Assembly: GCA_054601695.1 (NCBI GenBank)
Contig: BAAHQB010000030.1
Span: 992,001 to 1,056,000 of the forward strand
DNA length: 64,000 nt
From: Amorphochlora amoebiformis
Taxonomy: Eukaryota; Cercozoa; Chlorarachniophyceae
Direction: 5' to 3'
The translations under genes and the position numbers were made by a program. The notes under the pieces are model-generated. The model worked only from the letters and a program-made list of their open reading frames with translations. It searched no databases and was not told the origin of the DNA. Shown piece after piece: positions 14,509-29,889 of the stretch (position 1 is the first letter of the stretch; the number at the start of each line of letters is the position of its first letter).

Positions 14509-14621
14509 AATAGATATTTTTAAATATATATATATAGATATCGATACACATATACGTTTACATACATAAACATATGTGTATATACTAATATATATCATAT
14601 CCCACCCTATTAAATATATAC

Positions 14622-14652
<31 letters not shown>

Positions 14653-14782
14653 ATATATTATATATATATAAATATATACATATCCATACACACACATATA
14701 CGTGTACATACGTAAACATACGTATACATACCAATGTATATTTTATCCCACCCTATATAAATATATAAATACACATATATAC

Positions 14783-14835
<53 letters not shown>

Positions 14836-14913
14836 TTTAAATATATACATATCCATACACATATACGTAAACATATATAAACATTCACGTACACGGGTAT
14901 ATATATACATATA

Positions 14914-14966
<53 letters not shown>

Positions 14967-15230
14967 TATCCCAGCCTATATTCCCTCAATGTCCCATCGC
15001 CTACATCTACAGCAGGTATATTCCCTAACCCTAACCCTAACCCTAACCCTAACCCTAACCCTAACCCTCTAAAAGGGAGAGGTTGGAATTCTAGAAAAGT
15101 TTAAATTTCGGGCCTGTGGACCACACACGTGGGATTCGGATCAGTCTTACCCTCTTTCTAAGTCGACGCCTAGGTTGTATTTCAACTCTCTATCTCGCAA
15201 TCTCTCTCTCTCAATCTCTCTCTCTCTCTC

Positions 15231-15276
<46 letters not shown>

Positions 15277-15304
15277 CTCTCTCTCTCAATCTCTCTCTCT
15301 CTCT

Positions 15305-15338
<34 letters not shown>

Positions 15339-15368
15339 CTCTCTCTCTCTCTCAATCTCTCTCTCTCT

Positions 15369-15409
<41 letters not shown>

Positions 15410-15695
15410 TCTCTCTCTCTCCCAATCTCTCTCTCTCTCTCAATCTCTCTCTCTCTCAATCTCTCTTTCCCTCTCAATCTCTCTCTCTCTCTCAATCTCT
15501 CTCTCTCTCAATCTCTCTCTCTCTCTCTCAATCTCTCCCTCTCTCTCTCAATCTCTCTCTCTCTCTCTCAATTTCTCTCTCTCTGTCTCAATCTCTCTCT
15601 CTCTCTCTCTCTCTTAATCTCTCCCTCTCTCTCTCTTAATCTCTCCCTCTGTATTTGTTTCTCTGTTTCACAATTTATGCATATGAATAAGATGT

Positions 15696-15741
<46 letters not shown>

Positions 15742-15797
15742 GTACTATATATGTATATATGGAGAGAGAAAGTGGAGAGAGAAAGAGAGAGTGAGGA

Positions 15798-15848
<51 letters not shown>

Positions 15849-15904
15849 GTATATATATATATATGCATGTGCAATAAAATACATTTTAAGTGTACATATA
15901 TATA

Positions 15905-15940
<36 letters not shown>

Positions 15941-15990
15941 GAAAGATGCTAAGGTTCACGTGAAAGACAATCCAAAAAAGGGTATATAAT

Positions 15991-16022
<32 letters not shown>

Positions 16023-16119
16023 CATACATATATATACATATATATATATATATATATGCATATATATGTTCTTATCTATGTAAATATATGTATGTATGTA
16101 TGTATATATGTATATATTT

Positions 16120-16150
<31 letters not shown>

Positions 16151-16184
16151 TATATATATATATATAATAATATATATATATATA

Positions 16185-16223
<39 letters not shown>

Positions 16224-16241
16224 ATTCATATATATGTGTGC

Positions 16242-16296
<55 letters not shown>

Positions 16297-16438
16297 ACTT
16301 CATACTTACATATACAAATATATATATATATATATATATATTCACATATACATATATAAATATACATTTATATACATATATATATATGTGTATATACATA
16401 TATTTATATACACATATACATACACACACACACACAAC

Positions 16439-16471
<33 letters not shown>

Positions 16472-16652
16472 ATATTTCGCTAGAAACAGGCGTAGGGTTC
16501 CTTCGCCCAGCAGCTATGGCTAAAGTCAAGAAAAACCAAAACCCGAAAAATAAAAAAAGAAAATTTAAAAATTCGGCGAATTCGGATACTGAAGGTGTAA
16601 AGGCGGATCAGACCACAGGGTATAGGGGCCCGAGGTATGAATAATGTATATT

Positions 16653-16694
<42 letters not shown>

Positions 16695-16715
16695 AATAAT
16701 ATATATATATATGTA

Positions 16716-16755
<40 letters not shown>

Positions 16756-16860
16756 TTATTTATATATATATATAATTGTAGCCCATTTTGAATAATATAT
16801 ATATTATAGTATATTTATATTATATATATATATACATACAATATTTATATATATATATAT

Positions 16861-16891
<31 letters not shown>

Positions 16892-16952
16892 CTTAAATGT
16901 ATTATATTGCACATATATATATATGAAGATACAAATATATATATATATATAT

Positions 16953-17014
<62 letters not shown>

Positions 17015-17068
17015 GTATACATCTACACATGTGTATATGAAGGTATATATCCATATATATTAAGGCTG

Positions 17069-17153
<85 letters not shown>

Positions 17154-17388
17154 CGCCCCTCCGATAAATCCGCCGTACAAGGCTGCTTTAGACATACTAG
17201 ATAATGAATATATATATACATATATTATATATATAAAAATATTATATATATAATATATATATATATATATAATATATATATATATATATACAGCGCACCT
17301 CCGATAAATCCGCCGTACAAGGCTGCTTTAGACATACTAGATAATGAATATATATATATATACATATATTATATATATATATATATAT

Positions 17389-17442
<54 letters not shown>

Positions 17443-17516
17443 CGCACCTCCGATAAATCCGCCGTACAAGGCTGCTTTAGACATACTAGATAATGAATAT
17501 ATATATATATATATAC

Positions 17517-17564
<48 letters not shown>

Positions 17565-17812
17565 CAGCGCACCTCCGATAAATCCGCCGTACAAGGCTGC
17601 TTTAGACATACTAGATAATGAATATATATATATATATACATATATTATATATATATATATTATATATATAATATATATATATATAATATATATATGTATA
17701 TATATATATATATAGCGCACCTCCGATAAATCCGCCGTACAAGGCTGCTTTAGACCTGCGAAGGGGGAATAGAATTAGTCGGGGAAACATGAAAAAAGCG
17801 GACAAAACCTAA
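9141..17812 (+). CDS. TRM7: TRM7/FTSJ1-type tRNA 2'-O-ribose methyltransferase, 16 exons
   Basis: Exons: 9141-9159, 9223-9323, 9463-9513, 10443-10662, 11322-11368, 11521-11559, 11630-11679, 11927-11989, 12220-12295, 13023-13071, 14102-14137, 14975-15015, 15100-15173, 15941-15981, 16484-16634, 17716-17812. They join without phase breaks into 384 residues. Family landmarks occur in order: [23 protein letters not shown] motif [75 protein letters not shown] and the C-terminal PPINPPYK. The RrmJ/Trm7 catalytic tetrad is present as K28, D163, K203 and E238. The known family role is 2'-O-methylation of tRNA anticodon-loop positions 32 and 34 with partner subunits. Odd points are a 5 x 11-residue repeat insert in exon 4 and a GC donor after exon 5. 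Coding sequence is only 13% of the span. Confidence 0.93.
10458..10622 (+). repeat. In-frame 33-bp coding tandem repeat inside the TRM7 exon 4
   Basis: Five 33-bp units encode variants of [11 protein letters not shown] (residues 63-117). They lie between VLSRY and IIAVDLLQ, i.e. on the loop just after the SAM-binding GxG-like segment. Units differ at a few bases and the first is the most diverged. The frame is kept throughout. Confidence 0.92.
11106..12490 (+). repeat. Telomere-like CCCTAA arrays forming TRM7 introns
   Basis: Seven perfect or near-perfect (CCCTAA)n arrays alternate with small exons. Donors read GTAACCC and acceptors read CCCCCGTAG, ACACTAG or CCCTAG, so the array itself supplies or nearly supplies the splice sites. 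The last array (12296-12490) flips to TTAGGG after the element copy at about 12385-12460. Confidence 0.95.
13750..14050 (+). repeat. Conserved element split by a GA-rich expansion
   Basis: The element's CTGTTATCCCTAACAG and GTGGAGGAGTCAATGGTCC parts (13761-13817) are separated from its ACATGCTGGATAATC part (13966-13981) by about 145 bp of GA-rich sequence. The break falls within the GTCCTAGGAC palindrome. A second, short copy follows at about 14000. Confidence 0.85.
14448..14974 (+). repeat. Upstream partial copies of TRM7 exon 12
   Basis: Islands near 14450, 14590 and 14743 repeat TCATATCCCAGCCTAT or a one-base variant. This is the acceptor plus the first bases of the exon at 14975. TA repeats follow each copy. 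Confidence 0.8.
15185..15655 (+). repeat. (CT)n tract with TCAA punctuation in a TRM7 intron
   Basis: Runs of CT broken every 8-20 bases by TCAATC fill the start of the intron after exon 13. The exon frame stays open through it as a Ser/Leu-rich stretch to a TAA at 15637. However, the donor at 15174 and the in-phase exons downstream show that it is intron. Confidence 0.85.
17151..17715 (+). repeat. Four upstream partial copies of TRM7 exon 16
   Basis: Islands at about 17151, 17291, 17441 and 17566 repeat the acceptor and the codons for [13 protein letters not shown], then diverge to an ATACTAGATAATGAATATA tail and TA repeats. The complete exon is the fifth and last. The minus-strand frame through these islands is not a gene. 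Confidence 0.9.
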
Positions 17813-18100
17813 TATATATATATATATATATATATAATATGTATATATGTATATATATGTGTGTATATATATGCCTAAGTTTTCGATTCATGAAAGAAAT
17901 AGTCTCATGTATTCAATATACGGATTTGTATGGGGGGTAAAAATATAAGTCTTTTTCTAGTTATATATAATCATGTATATATATATATATATCTATATAT
18001 ATACATATATATGTATATAATATATATATATATATATATTAGTACACATTCATATGTTAAGTACACAGATGTATTTATGTAGATATGTATATATGTATGC

Positions 18101-18147
<47 letters not shown>

Positions 18148-18216
18148 GATACTTATGTGTAAGTTACATAGTAAATAATACTATGATATATATCTAGATA
18201 ATATCAGTTATATACA

Positions 18217-18252
<36 letters not shown>

Positions 18253-19064
18253 ACAATATATGTGTATGTACTACGTACGTTAAATATATATATATATATA
18301 TTATAATATTATATAATATAATTATCCTTAACTGTACATAACTAGTATAATCTAATATAGGAAATGAACATATTAGCTCAAGCGGCGCCCAGAGCCCTTG
18401 TTTAGCTTATGATGTGATCATTACCGGTTAGTACCTGATTAATTATTGAATAATTAATCGGATACTACGATTAGGACTACCACGTGAACACCGTGACGTC
18501 TACGTCGACGTGTCTACGTAGACTGTCACGAGTAACGTACACGTAGACCCGACTGTCGACAGATGGCGGTCGACACGTGTCTACCTGGCTAGGCCGACAT
18601 GTGTCTGCGTCGACAATGTCCCCATATCCAAATACGTAGAGGCCAGTAACGTGTTTACATATCATGAGTCGGTAACGTGCTCCCAGTCCAGCAACTTACC
18701 CACCAGTAACGGTTATTAATGCGTTATTACACGTGTCCAGCCACGTTTATGTATTCTTACACGTGTCCAGGCACGTGTCCACACGGAGTCCACACCATAC
18801 ATCTCCCGCACACATGCAGGCGGTTAATTCCACTATGCCGAACCCCTCGCGCTGCATGTACGACCTCTCGGAACCCACAAACCCGGAACCCAAGAAATCG
18901 GCTGACACGTGTCCAGAATGTTTCCGACACGTGTCCTCTAAACACCCGGGTACTTGGCGCTTTGTCACCTGAGAGGACGATACATGGCGCCATGTCACGC
19001 CCGTGAAGTGGTACATGGTAGGCGCGTCACGGTGAGTATTGCTCTTCCAGAAAAAAAGCGGGCC
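17813..19064. other. Intergenic region between TRM7 and the Sel1-repeat gene
   Basis: Positions 17813-18300 are TA-rich. From 18340 to 19064 the DNA is unique and GC-balanced. It holds a cluster of palindromic hexamers and octamers (18470-18620: GTCGAC several times, ACACGTGT, TACGTA). ACACGTGTCC is repeated at 18730-18780 and again at 18905-18945, and TGTCAC motifs occur at 18963, 18993 and 19025. No convincing exon was found, so this is probably the promoter side of the gene at 19065. Confidence 0.5.
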
Positions 19065-19767
19065 ATGAGCACGCAGCGGGCGCGACAGCTTCGGATAAAG
19101 AAATCCCAGGTATTGAGGGTATACCTATAAGATATGCTCCCTTTGTACCTTTTATCCTTAAATACCCGCCTTGCTAGAGCCGAATTTCGCCATTTTTCCT
19201 TTTTTTAATTATTCGGGGGGTGGCGTGGGGGAGGGCGTGTGTTCGGGGAAATATCGGAGGGTAAGAGGGATAGTTATTCGTCTACGGACATCTTGAGAGC
19301 TATTTGATTTCCTCGCAATACCCCATATACTCCTCCCCCCCTCCCTTCCGGGGAATTCTCGGCGAAAAGGCGGGAAAATGACCCGAAATTCTTTCAAATG
19401 TTCCTTTTTTTGATGCTTTTTTGATGGTTTCGTGGGATAAGACTAGTAAGATTCGATGTGACAATTTTGACGATGCACATGCACGCATTGTGTATGTATA
19501 CATGCATTTGGATATGAGAGATATGAATTTATGCATGTAAAACGTGTTTAATTAACATAAATAGTGCTTCGTTGCGCACGCAATTTATACATTTATACAT
19601 ATATACACACGCGAAATTATACCTTTATACATGTCATATACGCTTATACTTGTATATATTTATGAAGGTTGTACGCGTTTAATTATATGTTATGTAGACA
19701 TGCAAGGATTGATTTTATATATGCCTTGATGATTTATGGATGATTTATATATGTGCTATATACGATT

Positions 19768-19833
<66 letters not shown>

Positions 19834-20045
19834 GTATATACGTGAAATTAGGCCCATACAGCTGCCAGTCTTATCCCATACGCTAAGGATGGCTCAGCTA
19901 AAGCTAAGGTCATATATTATATATATATATATATGTATATATCTATATTTTTATATGTATATATCTAAATGTAAAAATGTTCGTATCTATATTTATATAT
20001 GTATGTATAAATGTATCATATAATGTATGTGTATAGATACACGTG

Positions 20046-20093
<48 letters not shown>

Positions 20094-20455
20094 ATATATA
20101 TGTTATATTTGTACATATATTATATATGCAACGTGTGCATGTAAACATGACATATATATACATATATATATATATATACATAATACATATATATATATAT
20201 AAGAGTGTATACATATATTATATATATATATATACATATATATTATATGATATATATACAGGCGATCCTAGCGCAATCTTACCATAAGGGCCGTGGAGTT
20301 AAGAGGGGTAATGTGTATATATATATATATATATTATATAATGTATATATATATATATATATATTTATATATTGTATGTTAATATTTGTATGTTACTATA
20401 CACATATTTATATATATATATATATACACATATATATTTATATATAACATATATT

Positions 20456-20486
<31 letters not shown>

Positions 20487-21286
20487 ATTTATATATATCA
20501 ACCCAAAAGTATTCCCAACCTAAACCCTAACCCTATCTTAACCCTATCTTAACCCTGACCTAAACCCTAACCCTAACCCTAAACCTAACCCTAACTCTAA
20601 CTCTAACCCTAACCCTAGCCCTAACCCTAACCCTCTCATAAGACATCAACAAAGCTATCGATCTATACAAGGAGGCTGCAACTCACCCTAGCTTCCCGTA
20701 ACCCTAACCCTAACCCTAACCCTAACCCTAACCCTAACCCTAACCCTAACCCTAACCTCCCTAACCCTAGCCCAAACCCTAACCCTAACCCTATCCCCAA
20801 TTTCGAGGGATATCTTGACCCGTATACTGGCCCTAACACTAGGATACATATTGAATTGGATATAGTCCTAACCCTAACCCTAACCCTAACCCTAACCCTA
20901 ACCCTAACCCTAACCCTAGCTCTAACCCTGTGGAGGAGTCAATGGTCCTAGGACTAAGACATGCTGAATAATCTGACCCTAACCCTAACCCTAACCCTAA
21001 CCCTAACCCTAACCCTAAGCCTAACCCTAATCTAGGTCTGTTCAGGCGATGTACAATTTAGGTGTTCAGAGCGCTTTTTTTTTAATTTTGTGTTATCCAT
21101 ATATATATATATATATATATATATTTATTTACACACATACAAATATATACATACACATACACACATATACATATATACATATATATATATATAGACCTAA
21201 TGGGGATATATATATATATGTATATATATACATTCATGACCAAAAGCATACATTCATACGAAACGAACATTAGTTATTAAAGATAT

Positions 21287-21328
<42 letters not shown>

Positions 21329-21398
21329 TTATATACACTTATATATGTATATATATATATATATATATGTATAATATATACCATAATATATATTCATT

Positions 21399-21459
<61 letters not shown>

Positions 21460-21517
21460 ATGACTATAAGTATACCATTCATAAGAAATATACCTTACTT
21501 ATACAGATATTTATATA

Positions 21518-21556
<39 letters not shown>

Positions 21557-22098
21557 TGTATATATATTACATATGTGTGTGTAATATATTTATGACTACA
21601 AATATACATTCATATGAAACATATGTTAATTATTACGCTTACAAATATACATTCATACGAAACGTATGTTAATTTATACGGTTACATGCATTCATACCCA
21701 ACTTATGTGAATTATTACGGTTACGGTTAAATATACATTCATACGAAACATATGTTAATTATTACGGTTACAAACATACATTTATCAAAACATATGTTAA
21801 TTCTTACGGTTACAAATATACATTCATACGAAAATACATTAATTATCATGGTTACATACATTTATTCAAAACATATGTTAATTCTTACGGTTACAAATAT
21901 ACATTCATACGAAACGTACATTAATTATCATGGTTACATACATTTATTCAAAACATATGTTAATTATTACGGTTACAAATATACATTCATACGAAAACAC
22001 ACGTTAACCACCACGGAACGTACATTCATTATCATGGTTACATACATTTTTACGGTTACAAATATACATTCAAAACATATGCTAATTAAACTACGTAC

Positions 22099-22134
<36 letters not shown>

Positions 22135-22238
22135 CATAATATATATATATATATACATATACATACCTCTATATACACATATATATATATATATATATAT
22201 ATGTTCTATATATATATATATATATATGTATATATTTA

Positions 22239-22270
<32 letters not shown>

Positions 22271-22451
22271 TTTCTTTTTTTCCCCATATATTTACATATA
22301 TGTATATGTATATATCCGTGGCAAAATGAATATATATTTGCAATCATGAATACGTTGAATGAATGCGTTGATATATATAAATATATATACAAACATATAT
22401 ACATACATACATATACATATACATATATATGTATATATATATATGTATTTT

Positions 22452-22506
<55 letters not shown>

Positions 22507-22597
22507 ACTATATATATATATATATTATATATATATTGCAGATTATATATATATTGCAGATTAAATATGTATATATGTACATATTTACATATAAACC

Positions 22598-22647
<50 letters not shown>

Positions 22648-22696
22648 CATATATTTACATGTGAATATCCTTATTAACATTCACACACTCATACAC

Positions 22697-22737
<41 letters not shown>

Positions 22738-23370
22738 TATATATATATGTATATATAACAAATATACATACAGCAACGATATACAAAGCAAGGAAAAATT
22801 GTGGTGTACAAGCCTTCCACTGGTAACCCTAACCCTAACCCTAACCCCAACCCTAACCCTAACCCTAACCCTAACCCTAATCCTAACCCTAACCCTAACC
22901 CTAACCTAGGTTTGCCAAGGCCGCCGCCCAGACTATAGATGAAGTCAACAGTAAGGGTATATACATATATATATATATATATATATGCATTATGTATGTA
23001 TGTATATGCATTTATATGTTTGTGAAGGTATATATTTTTATATATTTAGATATAATATTTATATATATATAGGGGTATATACATATAAATATATACATAT
23101 ATGTATATACATACATATATATGTGCACATAATATGTATGTATATACATACATATACATATATATTTATAATATATACATATATATATATATATATATTG
23201 GTATACATATATGTATTTATATATATATATATATGCATCTACATATATATATATATATGTATATCTATATACATATATATACCAAATACATATATGTACA
23301 TAATAGAAATACATTGGAAATCAATATTATACACATATAACATATATATACAAATATATACATATATATA

Positions 23371-23431
<61 letters not shown>

Positions 23432-24521
23432 TTCACAATACCGTATACTTCCAAAAATCCTTAACCCTAAACCCTAAACCCTAACCCTAACCCTAACCCT
23501 AACCCTAACCCTAGACCTAGAGGTCCACGAGGCAATCACAAACTCCAATTTTGTTCTAGGAACCATCTATCAGGCAACCCTAACCCTAACCCTAACCCTA
23601 ACCCTATCCCTAACCCTAACACACGTTTCCCTCCTACTCAAGACACCATCTATCGGGCAACCCTAACCCTAACCCTAACCCTTACCCTAACCCTAACCCT
23701 AACCCTAACCCTAACACACGTTTCCCTCCTACTCAAGACACCATACAAACCAAAACATGTGATCTGAGGTCGCTCACAGCAAAACAACCCCACCAAGTGG
23801 CAGGGCTAAAACATGCTGAATAATCTCATCCCAACCCTAACCCTAACCCTAACCCTAACCTTAACCCTAACCCTAACCCCATCACACAATTTTTTACCCG
23901 CATACCACACCCTCAGGCCCACAACACCCCACCTCACCAACACTCAACATACCCAACATCACGATCTGCTGTTATCCCTAACAGCACTATAGCCCCACCC
24001 TGTGGAGGGGTCAATAGTCCTAGGACTAAGACATGCTGAATAATCTGATCCTAACCCTAACCCTAACCCTAACCCTAACCGTAACTCTCACCACCACCCC
24101 CATCAACACGATCTGCTGTGATCCCGAACAGCACTATAGTCCCACACTGTGGAGGAGTCAACTAAGACATGCTGAATAATCTGATCCTAACCCTAACCCT
24201 AACCCTAACCCTAACCCTAACCCTAACCCTAACCCTAACTACAGGGCTTGGACGATACGAAATGCGGGTAGCCAACCTTCATGAAAACCCAACCCAAAAT
24301 CTAACCCTAATCACAGCGCTGATCCTAACCCTAACCCTAACCCTAACCCTAACCTAACCCTAACCCTAACCCTAATCCTATCCCCAACGTAACCCTAACC
24401 CTATCCCTAACGTAAGCCTAACCCTAACCCTAACCCTAAGTTGGTCCCTAACCCTAACCCTAACCATAAGGGTTGGCAAGGATGAAAAAAAGGCGTTGGT
24501 GTGTTATAAAAAGGTATATAC

Positions 24522-24573
<52 letters not shown>

Positions 24574-24784
24574 GCATGAGTAAATATATATATCGCTCTG
24601 ATGTATAATTATATTTATACACATACATATATATATATATATATACATATTATATATTGATATATACATACTATATTATATATAATACATATGTGTATGT
24701 AAATATACATACATACATGTTAATACATATTTACATATATATATATATGTATATACATATATATATTACATACTACACATACAC

Positions 24785-24864
<80 letters not shown>

Positions 24865-24874
24865 ATATATATAC

Positions 24875-24915
<41 letters not shown>

Positions 24916-25117
24916 CATTGACATAGATCTATACTATATATATAATATATATATATATATATTTATATACATATATATATATGTATATATGTAAATGTAT
25001 ATATATATGTATATACATGTATATATGTTAAATAATAATATATATATGTATATATTTATATTTACCACATATATATATATATATATTCTTATATGTAAGA
25101 GAAATATATACATATAT

Positions 25118-25168
<51 letters not shown>

Positions 25169-25221
25169 TGTAGGCTGCAGATTGGGGTCATATGAGAGCA
25201 CCAGTATATACATATATATAC

Positions 25222-25253
<32 letters not shown>

Positions 25254-25322
25254 TGATATATATATATATGTATATATATATGTGCAAATATGTACATATT
25301 GAGGTACGTAATTTAGCTATAC

Positions 25323-25412
<90 letters not shown>

Positions 25413-25448
25413 AGGCTGCAGATTGGGGTGACGTAAAAGCCCAATACA

Positions 25449-25488
<40 letters not shown>

Positions 25489-25530
25489 AGGCTGCAGATT
25501 GGGGTGACGTAAAAGCCCAATGCAATTTGG

Positions 25531-25583
<53 letters not shown>

Positions 25584-25683
25584 CTGCAGATTGGGGTGAC
25601 GTAAAAGCCCAATACAATTTGGCTATATATATATGTGTATAGGCTGCAGATTGGGGTGACGTAAAAGCCCAATACAATTTGGC

Positions 25684-25715
<32 letters not shown>

Positions 25716-25805
25716 GGCTGCAGATTGGGGTGATGTGAAAGCCCAATACAATTTGGCTACGTTGTTGTATTCTTCTGACAAGGTATATATATTTATATAT
25801 AATTA

Positions 25806-25839
<34 letters not shown>

Positions 25840-25843
25840 ATAG

Positions 25844-25883
<40 letters not shown>

Positions 25884-26155
25884 GCACGACGCCAGGAATT
25901 TTATATATATCGAAGTATATATATACCGGTTATATATCAGTTAGTAGCGACACGTGTACGCCGCAACTCTTGTGCTGCGCAAGTGGGTACCCCCACGACT
26001 AAGTTATCTCTTTCCGAATGGTGCAATGAAGTACATCAGGGTGGCTTGCAGTCTTCCGCTGCCCCCAAGGCATTGATACGCGTTGACAATATATATATAT
26101 ATAACTTGTTGAAATATATATATATATATATATAATATGTATATATATGTATATG

Positions 26156-26200
<45 letters not shown>

Positions 26201-26304
26201 ACACATATGAGTGTATGTGAAGACATACAGGTATATATATATATTATATATTATATATGCGTGTAAATACTGTATAAATAAACAAATATAAATACATACA
26301 CACG

Positions 26305-26339
<35 letters not shown>

Positions 26340-26444
26340 ATAAATACACTGCTATATATGTAAGATATATAATATAAATATATATAATATATACCAATGT
26401 ATATATATATACACATACATATATACATACTAATATGCATATGT

Positions 26445-26512
<68 letters not shown>

Positions 26513-26799
26513 TATAAATATATATATATATATATGTGTATATATACATAGATTAAGGACGAGAAATCTGCAGTGGAATGGTAACCCTAACCCTAACCCT
26601 AACCCTAACCCTAACCCTAACCCTAACCCCTAACCCCTAACAGCACTATAGCCCCACTCTGTGGAGACATGCTGAATAATCTGATCCTAACCCTAACCCT
26701 AATCCTAACCCTAACCCTAACCCTAACCCTGACCCTAACCCTAACCCACCCCAATGTAGGTACCATAAGGCCGCGGAAGGAGGTACATGTATATATGTA

Positions 26800-26842
<43 letters not shown>

Positions 26843-26881
26843 TATGCATATATATATATATACATATACAGTATATGTATG

Positions 26882-26930
<49 letters not shown>

Positions 26931-27543
26931 ATACATATGTGTGTTTATGTACATGTATATATATGCATTCATATAACTATATATATAAATATATATATAT
27001 ATAATATATATACAATATATGTATATATATATGTATGTATATGTGCGTGTATATACCTATATATATTTATATAAATTTAATATATGTATATATATTTAGG
27101 TACACCAGGCGCTAACTTCATGCTAGCTCAAATCTATACCGAAGGAAGAGTATACCCTAACCCTAACCCTAACCCTAACCCTAACCCTAACCCTAACCCT
27201 AACCCTAACCCTAACCCTAACCCTAACCCTAACCCTAACCTAAATTCAGCTTGTCAAAATGAGCTTGCGAAAAGCCGCGGAGTACATTCTAACCCTAACC
27301 CTAACCCTAACCCTAACCCTAACCCTAACCCTAACTCTAAGGCCTCCCCGAACGCTAGCCCTAACCCTAACCCTAACCTTATCTATAGCCCCACAATGTG
27401 GAGGAGTCAGTGGTCCTCGGACTAAGACATGCCGAATAATCTGATCCTAACCCTAATCCTAACCCTAACCCAAACTCTTAACCCTAATCATTAACTTGAG
27501 CGATAAAATTAATGTTTACCTTAGTCCTAAGTTGGGTATTATA

Positions 27544-27577
<34 letters not shown>

Positions 27578-27995
27578 CATATATATATATATGCATATAT
27601 ATATATATATATATGCACGTATGTATGTATTTATATTCCAAATTTGCCAAACGAATTACATATATAAATATATATATATAACCACATATAGGTATGCGAA
27701 AAAGGCACATGCACAAGGTTTAGACCACTTTCCATAACCCTAACCCCAACCCTAACCCTAACCCTAACCCTAACCTTATTCCAAATTCCAACCCTAACCC
27801 AAACTCTAACACTAACCCTAACTCTAACCCTAACCCCCTAACCCTAACCCTAACCCTAACCCTAACCCTAACCCTAACCCTAACCCTAACCCTAACCCTA
27901 ACCCTAACCCTAACCCTAACCCTAAGGGATCCAGCCTGCTAAGCTGCTTTATGAAGGTGTTTATACGACTAATATGTGTATTGATATACTGTTAT

Positions 27996-28026
<31 letters not shown>

Positions 28027-28406
28027 GCTAGGTGTTTATACACGATTAATATGTGTATTAATATACTGTTATGTATATAATATATATATAATATATATAT
28101 AATATGATATAAATATACATATATATATATATATTATGTACATCAATGTACACTATTATATATATATATGTATATATATATATAGATATATATATATATA
28201 TTTATATAAATATATATATTATGTATAAATATGTATATATATATACATATATTATGTATATATGAAAATATATATAATGTATAAATATATATAAATATAT
28301 ATTTAAATATAATGTACAAATACATATATATATATATAGATATATATATATATATATCTTACGCGTGTGTGTATATCAACAACCCGCATGCATGTACTTG
28401 TATTAC

Positions 28407-28438
<32 letters not shown>

Positions 28439-28779
28439 GTATATGTATATGTATATATATGTATATATATTACACATGTATAATTCATACACCATACACC
28501 CCAACTCCAACCTAACCCTAACCCTAACCCTAACCCTAACCCTAACCCTAACCCTAACTCTAACAGATATACTCAAAGAGCAGAAAATTCTCGAAAATGC
28601 ACGTCAAAGGTTACCCTAACCCTAACCCTAACCCTAACCCTAACCCTAACCCTAACCCTAACCCTAACCCTAACCCAAAGCCCATATTTTGTTGTGTTAT
28701 AAGGTGTCTATGTGTATGTATACATGTATTAATGAATGTATATATTATATATGTAGATATATATATATATATATATATA

Positions 28780-28818
<39 letters not shown>

Positions 28819-28886
28819 GTATATATAATATATATGTATATATTCGTATAGTCTGTATTTGTGTACACAAAAAATCTTTATGTCTT

Positions 28887-28929
<43 letters not shown>

Positions 28930-28976
28930 TAATAAATGTATATATATATATGTGTTACCCTAATACTAATATGTGT

Positions 28977-29013
<37 letters not shown>

Positions 29014-29603
29014 GCTATGTACACACACGTATGCGCACATACCACACAAATATAATATGTAAATATATATATATATATATATGTACATACACATAATTGC
29101 TTAGATATATATATACACATACACATATTACATACACACATATATATATATATATTCCTCAGAAAAATCAAGGAAATAGAGGAGAGAGTCCGGGAGCTAC
29201 GGGTCTTCGAAGCGGAGGCAACCCTAACCCTAACCCTAACCCTAACCCTAACCCTAACCCTAACCCTAACCCTAACCGTGATCCCAAATAGCCCTATAGC
29301 CCCACAATGTGGAGGAGTCAATGTGTCCGACTAAGACATGCTGAATAATCCGATCCTAACCCTAACCCTAACCCTACCCTAACCCTAACCCTAACCCTAA
29401 CCCTAACCTAACAGCACTATAGCCCCACTCTGTGGAGGAGTCAATGGTCCTCGGACTAAGACATGCTGAATAATCTGATCCTAACCCTAACCCTAACCCT
29501 AACCCTAACCTTCAGGAGGAGAAAGAGGGGGGTTCTAAGGTAAAATTGCCTAAATCTAAGCCTAATCCTAAGCCTAATTGTAACCCTAAGCTATCTTATT
29601 TTT

Positions 29604-29656
<53 letters not shown>

Positions 29657-29784
29657 TATATATATGCGTATTATTTATGCATATTATGTACATATACCTG
29701 GATGTATATATGTAGATGTATGTATGAACATATATATATATATATATATGTATATATTATATATGAAGATATGTAAACGTGTAA

Positions 29785-29816
<32 letters not shown>

Positions 29817-29848
29817 GTGTATATATATCGTGCATTTTTATATTGTAA

Positions 29849-29889
<41 letters not shown>

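Noticed and set aside
15175-15639. Ser/Leu-rich C-terminal extension of TRM7 encoded by the CT tract
   Set aside because: A donor at 15174 and three in-phase downstream exons with the family C-terminal motif make the tract intronic.
17151-17805. Minus-strand frame repeating [12 protein letters not shown], looking like a membrane-protein exon
   Set aside because: The plus strand of the same islands gives [17 protein letters not shown], which matches the TRM7 C-terminus, keeps phase with the preceding exon and ends in a stop. The minus frame is its shadow.
19032-19050. A 19-base GTGAGT...CCAG mini-intron just before the Sel1-gene start
   Set aside because: Too short for known spliceosomal introns. 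The CAG may instead be the acceptor of a longer 5'-UTR intron, which cannot be shown here.
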